A model generated the notes under the pieces. That model saw only the letters and a list, made by a program, of their open reading frames with translations. It had not been told where the DNA came from and searched no databases. Positions 20,227-30,829 of a stretch of DNA of 64,000 nt are shown here, in pieces. The stretch spans positions 62,991,909-63,055,908 of the forward strand of contig JBANSL010000005.1 in assembly GCA_037127255.1 (NCBI GenBank), in the 5' to 3' direction. The position numbers were made by a program, and so were the translations under genes. How positions within the stretch are numbered: position 1 is the first letter of the stretch; each line of letters begins with the position of its first letter. This DNA comes from Persicaria tinctoria. Its lineage: Eukaryota > Streptophyta > Magnoliopsida > Caryophyllales > Polygonaceae.

Positions 20227-21509
20227 TTTTTTTTTTTGATTAGGAAATAATTCGAGGCCAGACAAACCTGGACCTCGAAGGCCGACAAGTCGGCAGACGA
20301 AAACCGTCAAAAGGAAACAAAATACAACGAAGGTGCAAGAAACAAGTACAAAAGCTCTACAAAGAGAAACATGCCTAACTAAACCGGACAAGATGCAGAC
20401 GTAGACGAACGAACGAAGCCAAGCGCTGCCAACAGCAACACCGCAAGCTAGCGGTACATCAGGAGACACCTGCGGGCAGTGAAGACGAACCTCCAGGGAA
20501 ACAGTCTTCCGGGAAAAGGAGACGCCTCGATACACACTGCCACGACCCCAGCCTAACCCGACTCCGAACAGCCAGAACCCCATCAACCGAAGAAGAAAAG
20601 CCCGTCTCCCCAAACCGCAGAGCAACACCGCCTGAGTCGAAAACGCACCATAAACCCAAGCGGGAGAGAAACTAGCCCAATCCGGGAATTATTATAATAT
20701 ATATAAAAACATATATATATAATATTTTGATTTTAAATTTATTCTTTTAATTTTTTTATTATAATTTTTTCCAAATTTCGGGCTGCCCCGGGCCCAAGGG
20801 AAAGCCTTGGGCCCAAAGCCACAGCCCGAAGAATCCCATCAGTATTCCCAACTCCAAGCCGAGCCAAGGAGAGAAGCGACGACCGGAAGGGAGGAGGGAA
20901 TGAAGAGTGTAGAAGCGGGACGCCAGGGAGCACCGCCCGACACATACCGCCGAGCCAGCGACAACCGGGGAGCCACCAAGCCGGGGAGGAGGCGCCACAT
21001 GCCAATCGACAGAGATCCGTCGAAAACCAACGCAAAGCGTGGTGGTGAGCGGCCACGAAGGGAAAGGAACGCAGAAACCGCCATGGCGGCGCCGGAACCC
21101 TTCAATCGCCGGCCGAGACACGGAATTCGGAGGACGGGGAACCCAAAGCCACCAAAATCAGGCCGACCTGGCCGGGAAGCACGAGCGGATCAGAAAGGGG
21201 ACGCCGGAAAGAGACAGATTGAACCCGATCCAGCGCACCCAGACCGAAATATGCAAGGAAGCAGGCCAGCGAAAACTAGGCCGGGGGTAGGAGATGGTCT
21301 GATACAAACCAAGGAGGATCGAACCCCAAATTGGGACCGGAATCGAAAGATCGAAACATCGGAAGCCCAAAAACACAGGCAGGGTGTGTAAATTTGCACC
21401 GGCAGAGAGAACCGGTGGGGTGGAGGCTCCCGGAGGAGGCGATGGTGGCTCCCGATGGAGGGTTGGGCTCCCGAAGGGGAGTTTTTCTCAGAGCATCATT
21501 AAAAACCTC
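20227..21509 (-). mobile_element. Poly-A retroposon (copy B), 1.28 kb, ORF-less
   Basis: TAGTTTTTTGGTTT is duplicated at 20213-20226 and 21510-21523. The insert between is minus-strand: a T run marks its tail at 20227. Next come the two-hairpin 3' end (GCCGAC/GTCGGC and CCAG/CTGG), about 460 bp of body, an AT-rich spacer (20690-20770) and a GC-rich 5' part (20770-21509) with a GGGCCCAAGG inverted pair near 20790-20817. Frames on both strands are open only because the DNA is GC-rich; no RT or endonuclease is seen. The layout matches copy C at 28826-29954. Confidence 0.75.
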
Positions 21510-21523
21510 TAGTTTTTTGGTTT

Positions 21524-22246
21524 ATTTTGAATGTGTGGTCTTTTTTTGTTCAATTATTCTTTTTCATGTGAATTGCAAATTCACTAATTCACTAATGACT
21601 GATTTTGTGGTTTAATTGATGCTTGCCGAGACTTTTTTTTTTGTCCGGATGTAGGGCTATATATTCCCTTATATATTAATTAGAGGTGTTATTCGAGTTG
21701 AATGAGCCGAGTACCTAGGTGTTGATGTTCAACATATTTTTTGTAGAGCCCAGTTTGAACCGAGCTCTTTTTTTTTTCCCTCCGAGCCTAAAACCCTTCT
21801 CAAACTCAGCCCGCAAGCTGCAAAGGAAGCTCGAACTCATTTTATCGTGGTTGCTCATTTTTGCTGGAAACTTGTTATGTGAGCTCTTTTTTTAGCTCGT
21901 TTTTGAGCTTTAAAGGGCAAAATTATAATTTATGGAAAAAACTGAGTTTTACGAGTAGCTTGAGCTCATGATGAGTTCGGAACCCGCTCGTATTCGACTC
22001 GTTTTTAATGTGAACGAGAAAGAGTCGAGTTTTTTCGAAGTACGAGTCGAATTCTAGCTACTTGTGTTCAAATAATACCCATAATATTAATGGTAGAATT
22101 AGAAGCTACCCTCTTAAATATAGGCCAAGTCATTGTAAACATCAGTCTCATTTATAAAATATAAAAAGATATAAATGTAATTTAATGGAAATCACATTTA
22201 TCTCACTAAAAACAAATCTTTAACAAGTTCTCTCTTGTCCTCATTT
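21524..22246. other. Non-coding stretch, no gene seen
   Basis: AT-rich sequence with repeated GAGCTC and GAGTCGAG words (21740-22050) but no open frame of note. A T run at about 21633 followed by GTCCGGATGTAGGG might be another decayed retroposon tail. Confidence 0.3.
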
Positions 22247-22257
22247 TTAAGTATTTT

Positions 22258-22452
22258 TTTTATTAATTAAAATTTTGAGATCAAGTAAGTCTGATTTTCG
22301 AGAGGTCAACGAATTGACAGACGGACACCACCTAAATATACAGATAATACAAAAAAAAAAAACAAAGGTAATGAAACAAGGAGGAACAAACTCTATAATA
22401 AGATGATTTAAACAGAACTACTCCTAATAAATTGAGGACATCGGTGAAGAAC
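22258..22452 (-). mobile_element. Short poly-A retroposon (copy E), 195 bp
   Basis: TTAAGTATTTT is repeated at 22247-22257 and 22453-22463. The insert has a T-rich start (the minus-strand tail) followed by a GTCAA-TTCG-TTGAC hairpin and a weaker second hairpin in the same positions as in copies A, B and C. It is the most diverged member, so assignment to the family rests on structure more than on sequence. Confidence 0.55.
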
Positions 22453-22899
22453 TTAAGTATTTTCGACAAAACAAATAAGTGAATCACCACTCATTTCAAG
22501 CCCTATTAGAATAGAGGAAATGGTAGTGTTTAGACCAAAAAATGGGCCTATTTGCTAACCTAGACATGTACCTTAGAATTTGGCTAGGGGTAGAAAGTGG
22601 TCTAATTTTGCAAATGCAAAAAGCCAACCGGCATAGGAGGTAGCAGGTGAAGGGGAGAGGTGCACTGTAGCTCCATCATTTCCTCAAACAAAATCAGGAG
22701 GGAGAGGTGGTGGACATGGTGTGTGGCTCAAATAAAAGAGGAAAATGGGGGGCATTTATGAGGGAAAATTTCAATGATTGAATTAAGGGTGTCAATCAAC
22801 CCTTAAGAAATCTTGATTGATGGGTGTCATTCCTTATTAAATGATCTGCTAAAAAGAGAGCCAACATAGGAGACGAGTGGAAAGGTGAGGGCAAAGCAT

Positions 22900-23560
22900 C
22901 ACCTTTATTTCTGGGAACTGGACACGTTTGGCTTACCAATAGAAAACATTAGTCTTACCAATAGAAAACATTCGTGTTACCAATAGGCCAAACATGTCCT
23001 ACCATACATGGAAATTTTGGAGATAATATGGAGGGGATTGTCCGTAGCGGTTTAGGCGGGATGTCCGTGTCAATTTGGCGTCAAAACAGGGTTCTTCATT
23101 GGGGGAGGAGAGAGAGCATCTGTCTGACCAATATAGTACATTTATCTTACCAATAGCATATAGTTATCCTACCAATAGGCTTAACATGCCTTACCATACA
23201 TGAAAATTTTGGAGAAATTTGGAACGGATTGACCGTGGCTGTTTTGGCGGGTTGTCAGTGTAATTTTGGCGCCAAAACAGGGTTCTTCATTGGGGGGAAG
23301 GGGGAGCATTTATGAGGGGAAAATGCAATCATTGCATTGATGGGTGTTCCCTAAGCATATATATAAGCTTGTGGTGAGGTTCTCAAACACCCCAACATGC
23401 CCTGCAAAAAGTGAGGCAGAGCAGGAGAGAGGTGGAAAGGACGGGGGAAAAGACACACGTGCATCCGAGGAAACGATACAGTTGTCACCTTACCAATAGT
23501 ACAGTTCTGGCCTGCCAATAGTGTTCAACTGTCTTTCCATTCCAGGAAAAGTGCAACAAG
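22900..23560. repeat. Subterminal repeats of Pack-MULE 1
   Basis: A segment around TTGGCGCCAAAACAGGGTTC occurs twice (about 23000-23110 and 23190-23300), each near words of the form CTTACCAATAG or CCTACCAATAG. Matching sequence appears complemented in Pack-MULE 2 at about 43300-43480. Subterminal arrays of this kind often serve as transposase-binding regions; that role is inferred here. Confidence 0.6.
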
Positions 23561-23817
23561 CTTGTTGGTGGCAGTGGCAGCGATGGGTAAGTGATCTTGT
23601 ACCTATCCTTTGTAGTTGTTCTTTTTTCTTATAACATAACTACCCCAAGGTGACGGTTTCACGAGACCAGTTGCAGAAAGTTCGTAATTTATACTCTCTC
23701 TTTTTGATCAATTGCATAACTTGCAAATTAAGATTATAAATTCAAGCGCTATTTTTGCTTCCTGCGAAATTATCACTTCTTGATGCCCCTAGACGATCAT
23801 AAGGACCCATTGAAAAT

Positions 23818-23887
23818 AGTCTATTAGCTCAATTGGTAGAGCGTTGTGTTTGCACACAAAGATGTGAGTTCGACTCTCACATAGGCT
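23818..23887 (+). tRNA. tRNA-like cloverleaf, Ala(UGC)-like, probably a pseudogene (copy 1)
   Basis: Seventy bases fold as a full cloverleaf: 7-bp acceptor AGTCTAT/ATAGGCT, T8-A9, D stem GCTC/GAGC, T arm GTGAG-TTCGACT-CTCAC. The A box (TAGCTCAATTGG) fits the Pol III consensus exactly. The anticodon arm TTGTG/CACAA closes a loop of only six bases (TTTGCA), one short of normal, with UGC where alanine would be read. No CCA is encoded, as usual in eukaryotes. It sits inside Pack-MULE 1 and has two relatives (25269-25338 and 42720-42789), so it looks like a captured tRNA or tRNA-derived part of the element. Confidence 0.45.
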
Positions 23888-25268
23888 AATACGGAGTATG
23901 TGTTCATGAATCTCTCTAAACTTATACAATTATGAACCTGGTAGAAAATATATATAATAATGGTAGGCCAAATTTACGAACATGTTAGGACAAATTCATA
24001 AATCTCTCTAAACTTATACGATTATAAACATGACAGGAAATATATACATTGGTGGAAGGACAAATCTGTGAACATGGTAAGACAAATTCATAAATCTCTC
24101 CAGACTAGGTTTTACTCAATTTTCTTTCTCCACATGATGATCATGAACTTGTCAGCGATGACTGGGTACTTCCGAGTGTCAATATTCACTACTTGGATCT
24201 AGTCTTTCAGTGCAGCACTAACTTTATCCAGGATAGGGACCATAGCTTGAGATTCATCATCAAACATGATATATCCATGTATAGCTTTTGCATCTGTGGT
24301 TCATATAACTTCAGTCTCTACCCGTGGAGTCTGCCTTCTCCTTTTGCTTTTTTGAGATTCATGTGGAAGTAATTTTTTTTGTAAAGTTAATTATGCATTT
24401 ACATATTTTTAATAGTATAAATATATCGTACCATCAGTGTGCATCTATCCTACCATTAGTGTCAAGTTATACAAGAATTACTGGGTTTCCATTATGATCC
24501 TACCAATATCGTTGTTTTCTCCTACCATTAGTTTCCATCAATCCTACCATTCTGATCCTACCGATATCGTTGTTTTCTCCTACCATTAGTTTTCATCTAT
24601 CCTACCATTTTTATGCTTCTATCCTACCAATTTAAATAGCTTTCAAGGAAAATCAAGCTAGAAACCGTAGCAAATTATGTTCCACATTTTTCAGAATAAC
24701 AACCAAGGGTAGAGGGTTTCCAGTTTACAACAACAGATGTAGGAAACCTAAGTAACATTATATCCAAGGGTAGAGGCTCTGATTCAGTCGTTCTAGCATT
24801 GAATTAGATTGGATTCATGAATTTTGATTGATAGAAATTGGGTTGAGATTGGGATTTATGGATTGGTAATTGAGATTGAGATTATGGTCAATTCATGCCT
24901 CAATGATTACTAGTCTGGGATTTGTGGATTGGTCAATATTAATTCTACTTCTTTGCCAATAGTACAAATATACATTACCATTCGTGTACATCTATCTTAC
25001 CATTAGTGTCAAGTTATACACTTAGGAATTTCGGTGATTACATCTTTATCATACCAATATCGTATATTTATCCTACCAGATTCACAAATTTGTCCTACCA
25101 TTAGTCTATATATTTCCTACCAAGTTCATAATTTTACAAGTTCAGAGATATTCATAATTCATAAATTTGTCGTACCAGATTCATAAAGTTGTCCTGCCAT
25201 TAGTGTATATATTTCCTACCATGTTAAATCGTATAAGTCCATAGAGATATGAACACATACTCCGCATT

Positions 25269-25338
25269 AGCCTATGTGAGAGTCGAACTCACATCTTTGT
25301 TTGTATACACAATGCTCTACCAATTGAGCTAATAGGCC
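25269..25338 (-). tRNA. tRNA-like cloverleaf (copy 2), decayed anticodon arm
   Basis: The acceptor GGCCTAT/ATAGGCT, D arm and T arm are intact, and the acceptor pairs better than in copy 1. The anticodon stem has a mismatch and the loop has become TATACA. It is inverted relative to copy 1, 1.4 kb away, and both are followed by similar sequence (TACTCCG...), so the two form the arms of an inner inverted repeat of Pack-MULE 1. Confidence 0.4.
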
Positions 25339-25929
25339 ATTTCCTACCATGTTCAATCGTACAAATCACTAAGCTTTAAGCTGATTGTTTATCAAATTTG
25401 TTTTGATCAGCTAACATTGTTTTATCTAAAGGTGATCATCTAACATTGTACAAATCACAAGCACTTGTGAGCCACTGCTGGAGAAGTATTTCATGGGAAA
25501 AAAATTCTGAATTTAGTCCCAAGAACTCGTGGCCACGCACAACCCAATGCCCATAAAGCAACCATAAAAATAACTACCCCTAGTCACATGGTCAATAATC
25601 CAATATCTCTGCAGGGCTCTCCATAATCATGATATGATTCACTTTCATTAGCCTCAAATCCCTTTAATTAGAAACCTGTACATGAGCAGTTAAAACTAGA
25701 ATATTAAAAAGAATATCAAAAAGAAGACTGAGCAGCTACAAGCTACAACCTAGAATATCAAAAAGAAGTGATTAATGATGATTTTATCAGCTTGGGGAAG
25801 ACTGAGCAGTTAAAACTTGTATCAATCTATCATATTGCAACTCGAGCTGCTAAGCATTCTTATTCCAAGAAACAAAAAGATAGATGAAGAAAGGTAGAAT
25901 GTTAAATCACGGGGAAGTGAATGATTCAC

Positions 25930-26147
25930 CTCCTCATCACACCAAGGTGCCAAGATCATTTTCTTCTGTGCCAATGCTTCAGCAAACTCATCCCAAGTCT
26001 TCACCTTCTGGACACATGCATCTCTCTTCGTTCTTGCGACATCTAAGAGATTCTGTTGAATCTTATCTAGAATTTCCTTCACATGGTCAACAAATCGATC
26101 ATAGGAATATCTACCTTCTCAGAATTTTCACGACGAACAACTCGGAC
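25930..26147 (-). pseudogene. Captured exon of a cytosolic-type prolyl-tRNA synthetase gene
   Basis: The minus strand carries, after an intron-like CATTTCAG acceptor, a 218-bp exon reading VRVVRRENSEKVDIP, then, after a one-base deletion, KEILDKIQQNLLDVARTKRD and TWDEFAEALAQKKMILAPWC plus DEE. It stops at a GAG/GTGAAT donor. This is the segment near the C-terminus of plant/archaeal-type ProRS, just before the C-terminal zinc-binding-like region. Intron borders are kept on both sides, so the copy came from genomic DNA, not mRNA. The frameshift and lack of all other exons make it non-functional. It lies in Pack-MULE 1, opposite in strand to the proton-channel fragment. Confidence 0.85.
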
Positions 26148-26464
26148 CTGAAATGTACTACTAGAATATATTACAAAGCGTACGACAGTTGGAGAAAATT
26201 TCATCACATAACCCCAGTTTCGAATCAAAGAAAACAGTTGATGGCATCATGAAGATTCAAGAGTTTAATCAATTGATTTGTGGAAGTTCTGCATTATGAT
26301 GATTGCTTGGTAAGGGATGATTGAGTTAAGCATCATCGTAACTCAAACGCATTCACAGCTAAAACAAACCCCCAAATCTTGCCCCTTAAGCACCTCCCTG
26401 ACTCTCAATGCTTGAAAACACCATGAAAACATCCCAATTTGATTTCAAACAAACGAATAATACC

Positions 26465-26848
26465 ATGAATCCCTTACCTCCAGAGTCCAATTCCAGTTCC
26501 ATTTCGATCGAAGCCGTCGAATCTTCGATCCAACATCTTACCAGAACCTTCCACAGGAGGCAGAGATGGACGGAGTTTTACAACCCTAGAAGACAGAGGA
26601 GCCTTCAGGACGGCGCAACGCCGCCGTGGAGAGCGAACCTGCCGGATCTGTTGGACTCAACTGCGGCTCATCTGATCACGATCTTCCTCCTGGCGCTCGA
26701 CCTCGGAGTCTGCGCCGTCGAGCTCGGCCGGTCTTCGAAACAGCCGGTGCACGAGACGTGGTACCACTGGGCCGGGGTCGCGATTCTAGGTCTTTTGGGG
26801 CGAAATCGGTGATGCAGGTGGTGGCGCTCGGCAGTGCGTTTTGGAGTA
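26465..26848 (+). pseudogene. Captured 5' coding end of a voltage-gated proton channel (HV1-type) gene
   Basis: The frame from ATG 26465 reads MNPLPPESNSSSISIEAVES and then SSIQHLTRTFHRRQRW, LDSTAAHLITIFLLALDLGV (first membrane segment) and VHETWYHWAGVAILGLL (start of the second). A frameshift near 26800 moves the rest (GAKSVMQVVALGSAFW) to another frame; homology ends at about 26848. The pattern matches the plant Hv1-like channel family as I remember it: a short N-terminus, then the S1 and S2 helices. The voltage sensor S4 with its arginines is absent. It sits just inside the right end of Pack-MULE 1. It would not form a channel. Confidence 0.65.
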
Positions 26849-27689
26849 GGGAGAGAGAAGGTCTGAACCCTAATCTGGAAGAGGACCGTCCAGAGAGGCG
26901 AACCGGTGGGTTTGGGAAGGGTCGGCCGGAGATCGTCACCCTCCCGTCGCCGCGGAAGCATCGCAGGGTCTCCTTCCTCTCCTCTCGGATCTCCCTCATG
27001 CCCATCGATTCACCTGTTACACCCGGTCACAAATAGTGCTAAAAAACCGGACAATTTATTTGCTTGGGGGTAGAAAGTGTATTTTGGACCAATTTTTGAG
27101 CTACTAGTCTAGTTTAGCAAATAAGCCCGTTTTTTGGTCTAGTTTAGCAAATCGCCCATTAGAATAAGCTATGTTGTCACTTTCTTTAACCAAAATATCT
27201 GTTTACAAAACACACCATTAATACATTATTTTCAATATCCTTTGTGGTGGTAAATTGGAGTGGGCCCACCACTATGACCCACAAAGCATTGATTTTGATT
27301 TGGGATATGAACTTTCAATTTTCTTAGTTAAGTGGTGTGGTCGATCACACCATATGCTGAGATGCACCCAATTTCTCATATTTGTCACCACACATTTCGG
27401 ATTTCCTTGCTAAACTCCTAACTGATACGGAGTATATGTCAATTCTTTCCTTGGATGAGTTTCTTAGTTTGTCATTTATTTAGTCTATCCCATATTGTTT
27501 AATTAAAAATTAGGTTTCACATTAGTCTGGAGGGATATACTTGGCTCAAAATGTCTCGACTTGTAGTTCGAGTGTACAAAGAGAGATATATTACCATATG
27601 ACGACAAATGATCTTTTCATCTTTGATTAGATTGTGAAATGATATTAAGTTCAGAAGTATCATGTCTTTAGAAAATTGATGATTTATAT

Positions 27690-28071
27690 GTTAAATTGAG
27701 GAGGAGAAAAGTTGTACTTTTTTCCTTAACTTTGGTTTTTGTTCCGTTTGGGTTTTTCCAAAACAAGATTTTTATCGAGGAAACTCCCCTCATAAGGATA
27801 CATCGTATATCCAAAGGACCAAAGCAAGGTTTTTAAGTGGGTGTTCGTACAAAGGAAAATATAAAGCAAAATTGATTGCGCAAAAGCATATTAAAGGTTA
27901 CATGAGAATGTATTCACCAGGAGTGAATATAATTTTGGCTCCAAATATGAATGACGGACGTTGTAGGTGCATACCCATATAAATGGAAAAAATAGATTGA
28001 AAATGGTGAAACATTATTATCAAAGTCATGTCACGTGCAGTTGGTTAAAGATCTTTACTAGAGTACTTGAA
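27690..28071 (+). mobile_element. Copia 3' relic, left part
   Basis: Non-coding sequence with the words TTTGGTTTTTGTTCC, TTTCCAAAACAAG and TTTTTATCGAGG, typical of the region just before the 3' LTR of plant Copia elements. The same word set recurs at 30285-30350 and 30645-30790. The Helitron inserted at 28072 splits the relic. Confidence 0.5.
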
Positions 28072-28790
28072 TCTATTCTATATAAACTCTTAATTTAGAA
28101 GAGTTTAGGATGATATGTCAATCTTAGAGGCATTTTAGGAGTCTTAACTAATCATTTTGTTTTTTGCCATTTTTCTTTGATTTTCTTTATTTCTCCTTTT
28201 TTCTTATTTTTCCTTTAATTCTCTTTTTTTCTTTAATTTTACTAATTATCTATATATCTAATATAACTATTGGGTTTAATCAAATTTATTTACTAACTAT
28301 CTATATTCTATATAAACTCTTAATTTAGAAGAGTTTAGGATGATGTGTCAATCTTAGAGGCATTTTAGGAGTCTTAGCTAATCATTTTGTTTTTTGCCAT
28401 TTTTCTTTGATTTTCTTTATTTTTAATTTTTTTAATATTCATTTAATTCTCTTTTTTTCTTTAATTTTACTAATTATTGGGCTTAATTCAAAACATCGAG
28501 TTCAATCTAATACAACTATTGGGCATAATCAAATTTATTTACTAAATATCTATATAAACTCTTAATTTAGAAGAGTTTAGGATGATGTGTCAATTTTAGA
28601 GGCATTTTAGGAGTCTTAACTAAATTTTTTTTTTGCCATTTTTCTTTGATTTTCTATATCCCCCCCCCCCTTTTTTTTTCTTATTTTCCCTTTAATTCTT
28701 TTTTTTTTTTAATTTTACTAATTATTGGGCTTAATTCAAAACATCGAATTCAATCTAATATAACTATTGAGCTTAATCAAATTTATTTAC
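28072..28790 (+). repeat. Three tandem copies of the Helitron 5' end
   Basis: Units of about 228, 249 and 240 bp start at 28072, 28300 and 28549, each with TCTAT...ATAAACTCTTAATTTAG and the later word GGCATTTTAGGAGTCTTA. They include pyrimidine-rich runs that differ in length. Confidence 0.8.
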
Positions 28791-28825
28791 TAACTATTGG
28801 GCTTAATTCAAAACATTGAATATAA

Positions 28826-29259
28826 TTTTTTTTTTTGATCAGGTAAGAATTCGACGTACCGGACATGCCCGGTTGGTCGATAGGCCGAATAAATCGGCGA
28901 CGGAGAACCGTCAAATAAGGTAAGACATAAAACTACAACGGGGCAAAATCACCAAAGTACAAGGGCGTAATAAAAGGCGCAGACTAGCAAAATGATGAAA
29001 GAACCGGTGTAGTGAGTGGCAACTCATCCGTCATTTGGTAGAGGCAACACAGGGAACCCTTGGAGAACTTGTGGAAACCTCAGATTTGGACTTTGTCAAC
29101 GAGCCTTCAGGCTTCGATCACGTCCACGACCTCTCGCGCGCCGACAAATAAGAAGAAACACTGCAAAAAAAACCTGCTAGACCACGTACGAAACCAAACA
29201 CCACACCAACAAGCACCTCGGCAACAAGCCGGAAACTACGGATACATATGTCAAAAGCT

Positions 29260-29355
<96 letters not shown>

Positions 29356-29954
29356 CACCAAAAGATTTGATTCTCAAAAGATTTTTTTTTCCCAAACTTG
29401 GCGTGCAAGGACTAAACTTAGCCTTGCACGCCAAGGAGCAACCCATCAACAGGAACATCATGGAACCGGCGGCGAAGGTGAGGCCGGAAAAAGGAGGCGG
29501 CGACGGCAACCGACACCCATCACCACACTGCACCCACCACCAGACCACCCCGACAACGATCGACGGCGGCAACCCACAAAAAGGCGCCGGCAAAGATGAG
29601 GGAAGACTGAGCGCGACGAAGATCGACAAGATGATTGGTCCGATCGACACCAGGAAGTCCGGCCAAGCCGCATAGCAGCGTGGTAGGAGAACCAAGCAGG
29701 AAGATCGAAACCGAAACCATCAAACAATTGGTAGATAGAGAGGGCAGAAGCCTTGGTTTCACAAAGGGGTTTTCAACGGGGACGGAATATGGCCAAAATC
29801 AGATTTGATTTGGGGATGATGTGAAGGAAGAGGGTAGAATTAGGAGTTTTGGGAAGAAATTTACACTGGGATTTTTCCCCAATTTTAGAGAGAAGGCCTC
29901 TGCCTTCTCTCTAGAATTTTTCTCTATTTTCCAAGCACAATTATTAACATGGGC
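28826..29954 (-). mobile_element. Poly-A retroposon (copy C), 1.13 kb, ORF-less
   Basis: ACATTGAATATAA is duplicated at 28813-28825 and 29955-29967. The insert has its tail (T run) at 28826, then the family 3' end with hairpins GCCGA/TCGGC and CCGG/CCGG within TCGAC/GTCGA arms, about 430 bp of body, a (TA)n microsatellite, and a GC-rich 5' part of about 600 bp. Same architecture as copy B. No RT is encoded; frames inside are short or driven by GC content. Confidence 0.78.
29264..29355. repeat. (TA)n microsatellite
   Basis: About 45 uninterrupted TA units inside retroposon copy C, at the place where copy B has a shorter AT-rich spacer. Confidence 0.95.
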
Positions 29955-30223
29955 ACATTGAATATAAATATTGATTATGATACATCACATTTAAACAATG
30001 TTATAATGATATTAATATTATTATTACTGAGTAATTTAAAATATATATATTTATGTATTATACTTAAGATTTTAAAAAAATAATTTTCTGGGATAATTAT
30101 AAGATATATTTATTGTAAAGTTTTTTATGATTTTTATCTTAACATTTATTAATATTTTATAATATTTTTATATATAATATTTTAGTTTAAAAAAAACGCG
30201 CCATGGCGCGGGAATCGTACTAG

Positions 30224-30829
30224 TTACCTATAATTGTGAAAGTGGCGACATTTTATTAGGCCCCAAAGTACCATACAAAGTTGTACTAGATCTTTTCCTT
30301 AATCTTGGTTTTTATCCCACTGGGGTTTTCCAAGGTAAGTTTTTTAATTTAACGAGGCAACTTAAGCACCATTTAATACATCAAATCCCCCAGATCAACC
30401 ATGAAAAGCACACTAGGTCTTGGAGACTCTTATACTTGTGCATCCAAAGCAGCTCAACACCAATAAATGCAAGTCAGGCACCTCAAAGTTAATCATGAAG
30501 ACATTCCAGCTTATACACATCAAAGACATTGTTGAGATTCGACCATAAGCTTATGAAGACGACGACATTAAGAAGAATGAGAAGACTTCGAGAAGGATAT
30601 TGAATTCGGGGGGAGCATACACGCACTGCACTCTTTTTCCCTTCGATCAGGTTTTGTCCCACTGAGTTTTCCTGACAAGGTTTTTAACGAGGCAGTACAA
30701 CAAAAGCGTACGTGGAAGGCTGCACTCTTTTTTTTTTTCCTAAGCTATGGTTTTGTCCTATTGAGTTTTCCTAGTTGGGTTTTTATCGAGGCATCAGGAG
30801 GAACAAGGAATGTACATCCAAGGGGGAGT
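30224..30829 (+). mobile_element. Copia 3' relic, right part, with polypurine tract
   Basis: Continues the Copia pre-LTR sequence after the Helitron. Words such as TTTTGTCCCACTGAGTTTTC and GGTTTTTAACGAGGCA recur. It ends with the polypurine tract AAGGGGGAG (30821-30829), directly before the LTR. No coding region is left. Confidence 0.6.

Larger units (their letters stand above)
22514..27157. mobile_element. Pack-MULE 1 carrying host-gene fragments
   Basis: A perfect 9-bp duplication ATTAGAATA (22505-22513 and 27158-27166) flanks 4644 bp whose ends are inverted repeats of about 50 bp (left from GAGGAAATGG, with TAGACCAAAAAATGGGCC; right, complemented, TAGACCAAAAAACGGGCT). The 9-bp target and long inverted ends are the Mutator signature. 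No transposase is present. Inside are many CTACCAATAG-type words, two tRNA-like cloverleaves in inverted orientation, an exon of a prolyl-tRNA synthetase gene on the minus strand, and the 5' coding end of a voltage-gated proton channel gene on the plus strand. A relative in opposite orientation lies at 40791-44450. Confidence 0.85.
28072..30223 (+). mobile_element. Non-autonomous Helitron
   Basis: It starts with TC (28072) after a host A and ends with CTAG (30220-30223) before a host T. A GC-rich hairpin CGCGCCATGGCGCG (30197-30210) lies ten bases before the terminal CTAG. These are the Helitron hallmarks (TC...CTRR, 3' hairpin, insertion between A and T, no target duplication). It encodes no Rep/helicase. 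The 5' terminus is triplicated (28072, 28300, 28549), and a retroposon is inserted at 28826-29954. Confidence 0.8.

Noticed and set aside
20212..21391. Several overlapping frames of 70-194 codons on both strands
   Set aside because: They lie in GC-rich retroposon copy B, have no recognisable domains, and are open by composition.
23818..23887. A normal, functional tRNA-Ala gene
   Set aside because: The anticodon loop has six bases instead of seven in the copies that keep UGC, and all three copies are embedded in transposons, so a working alanine tRNA is unlikely.
29060..29695. Frames of 96-179 codons with poly-(Tyr-Ile)
   Set aside because: They translate the (TA)n microsatellite in retroposon copy C.
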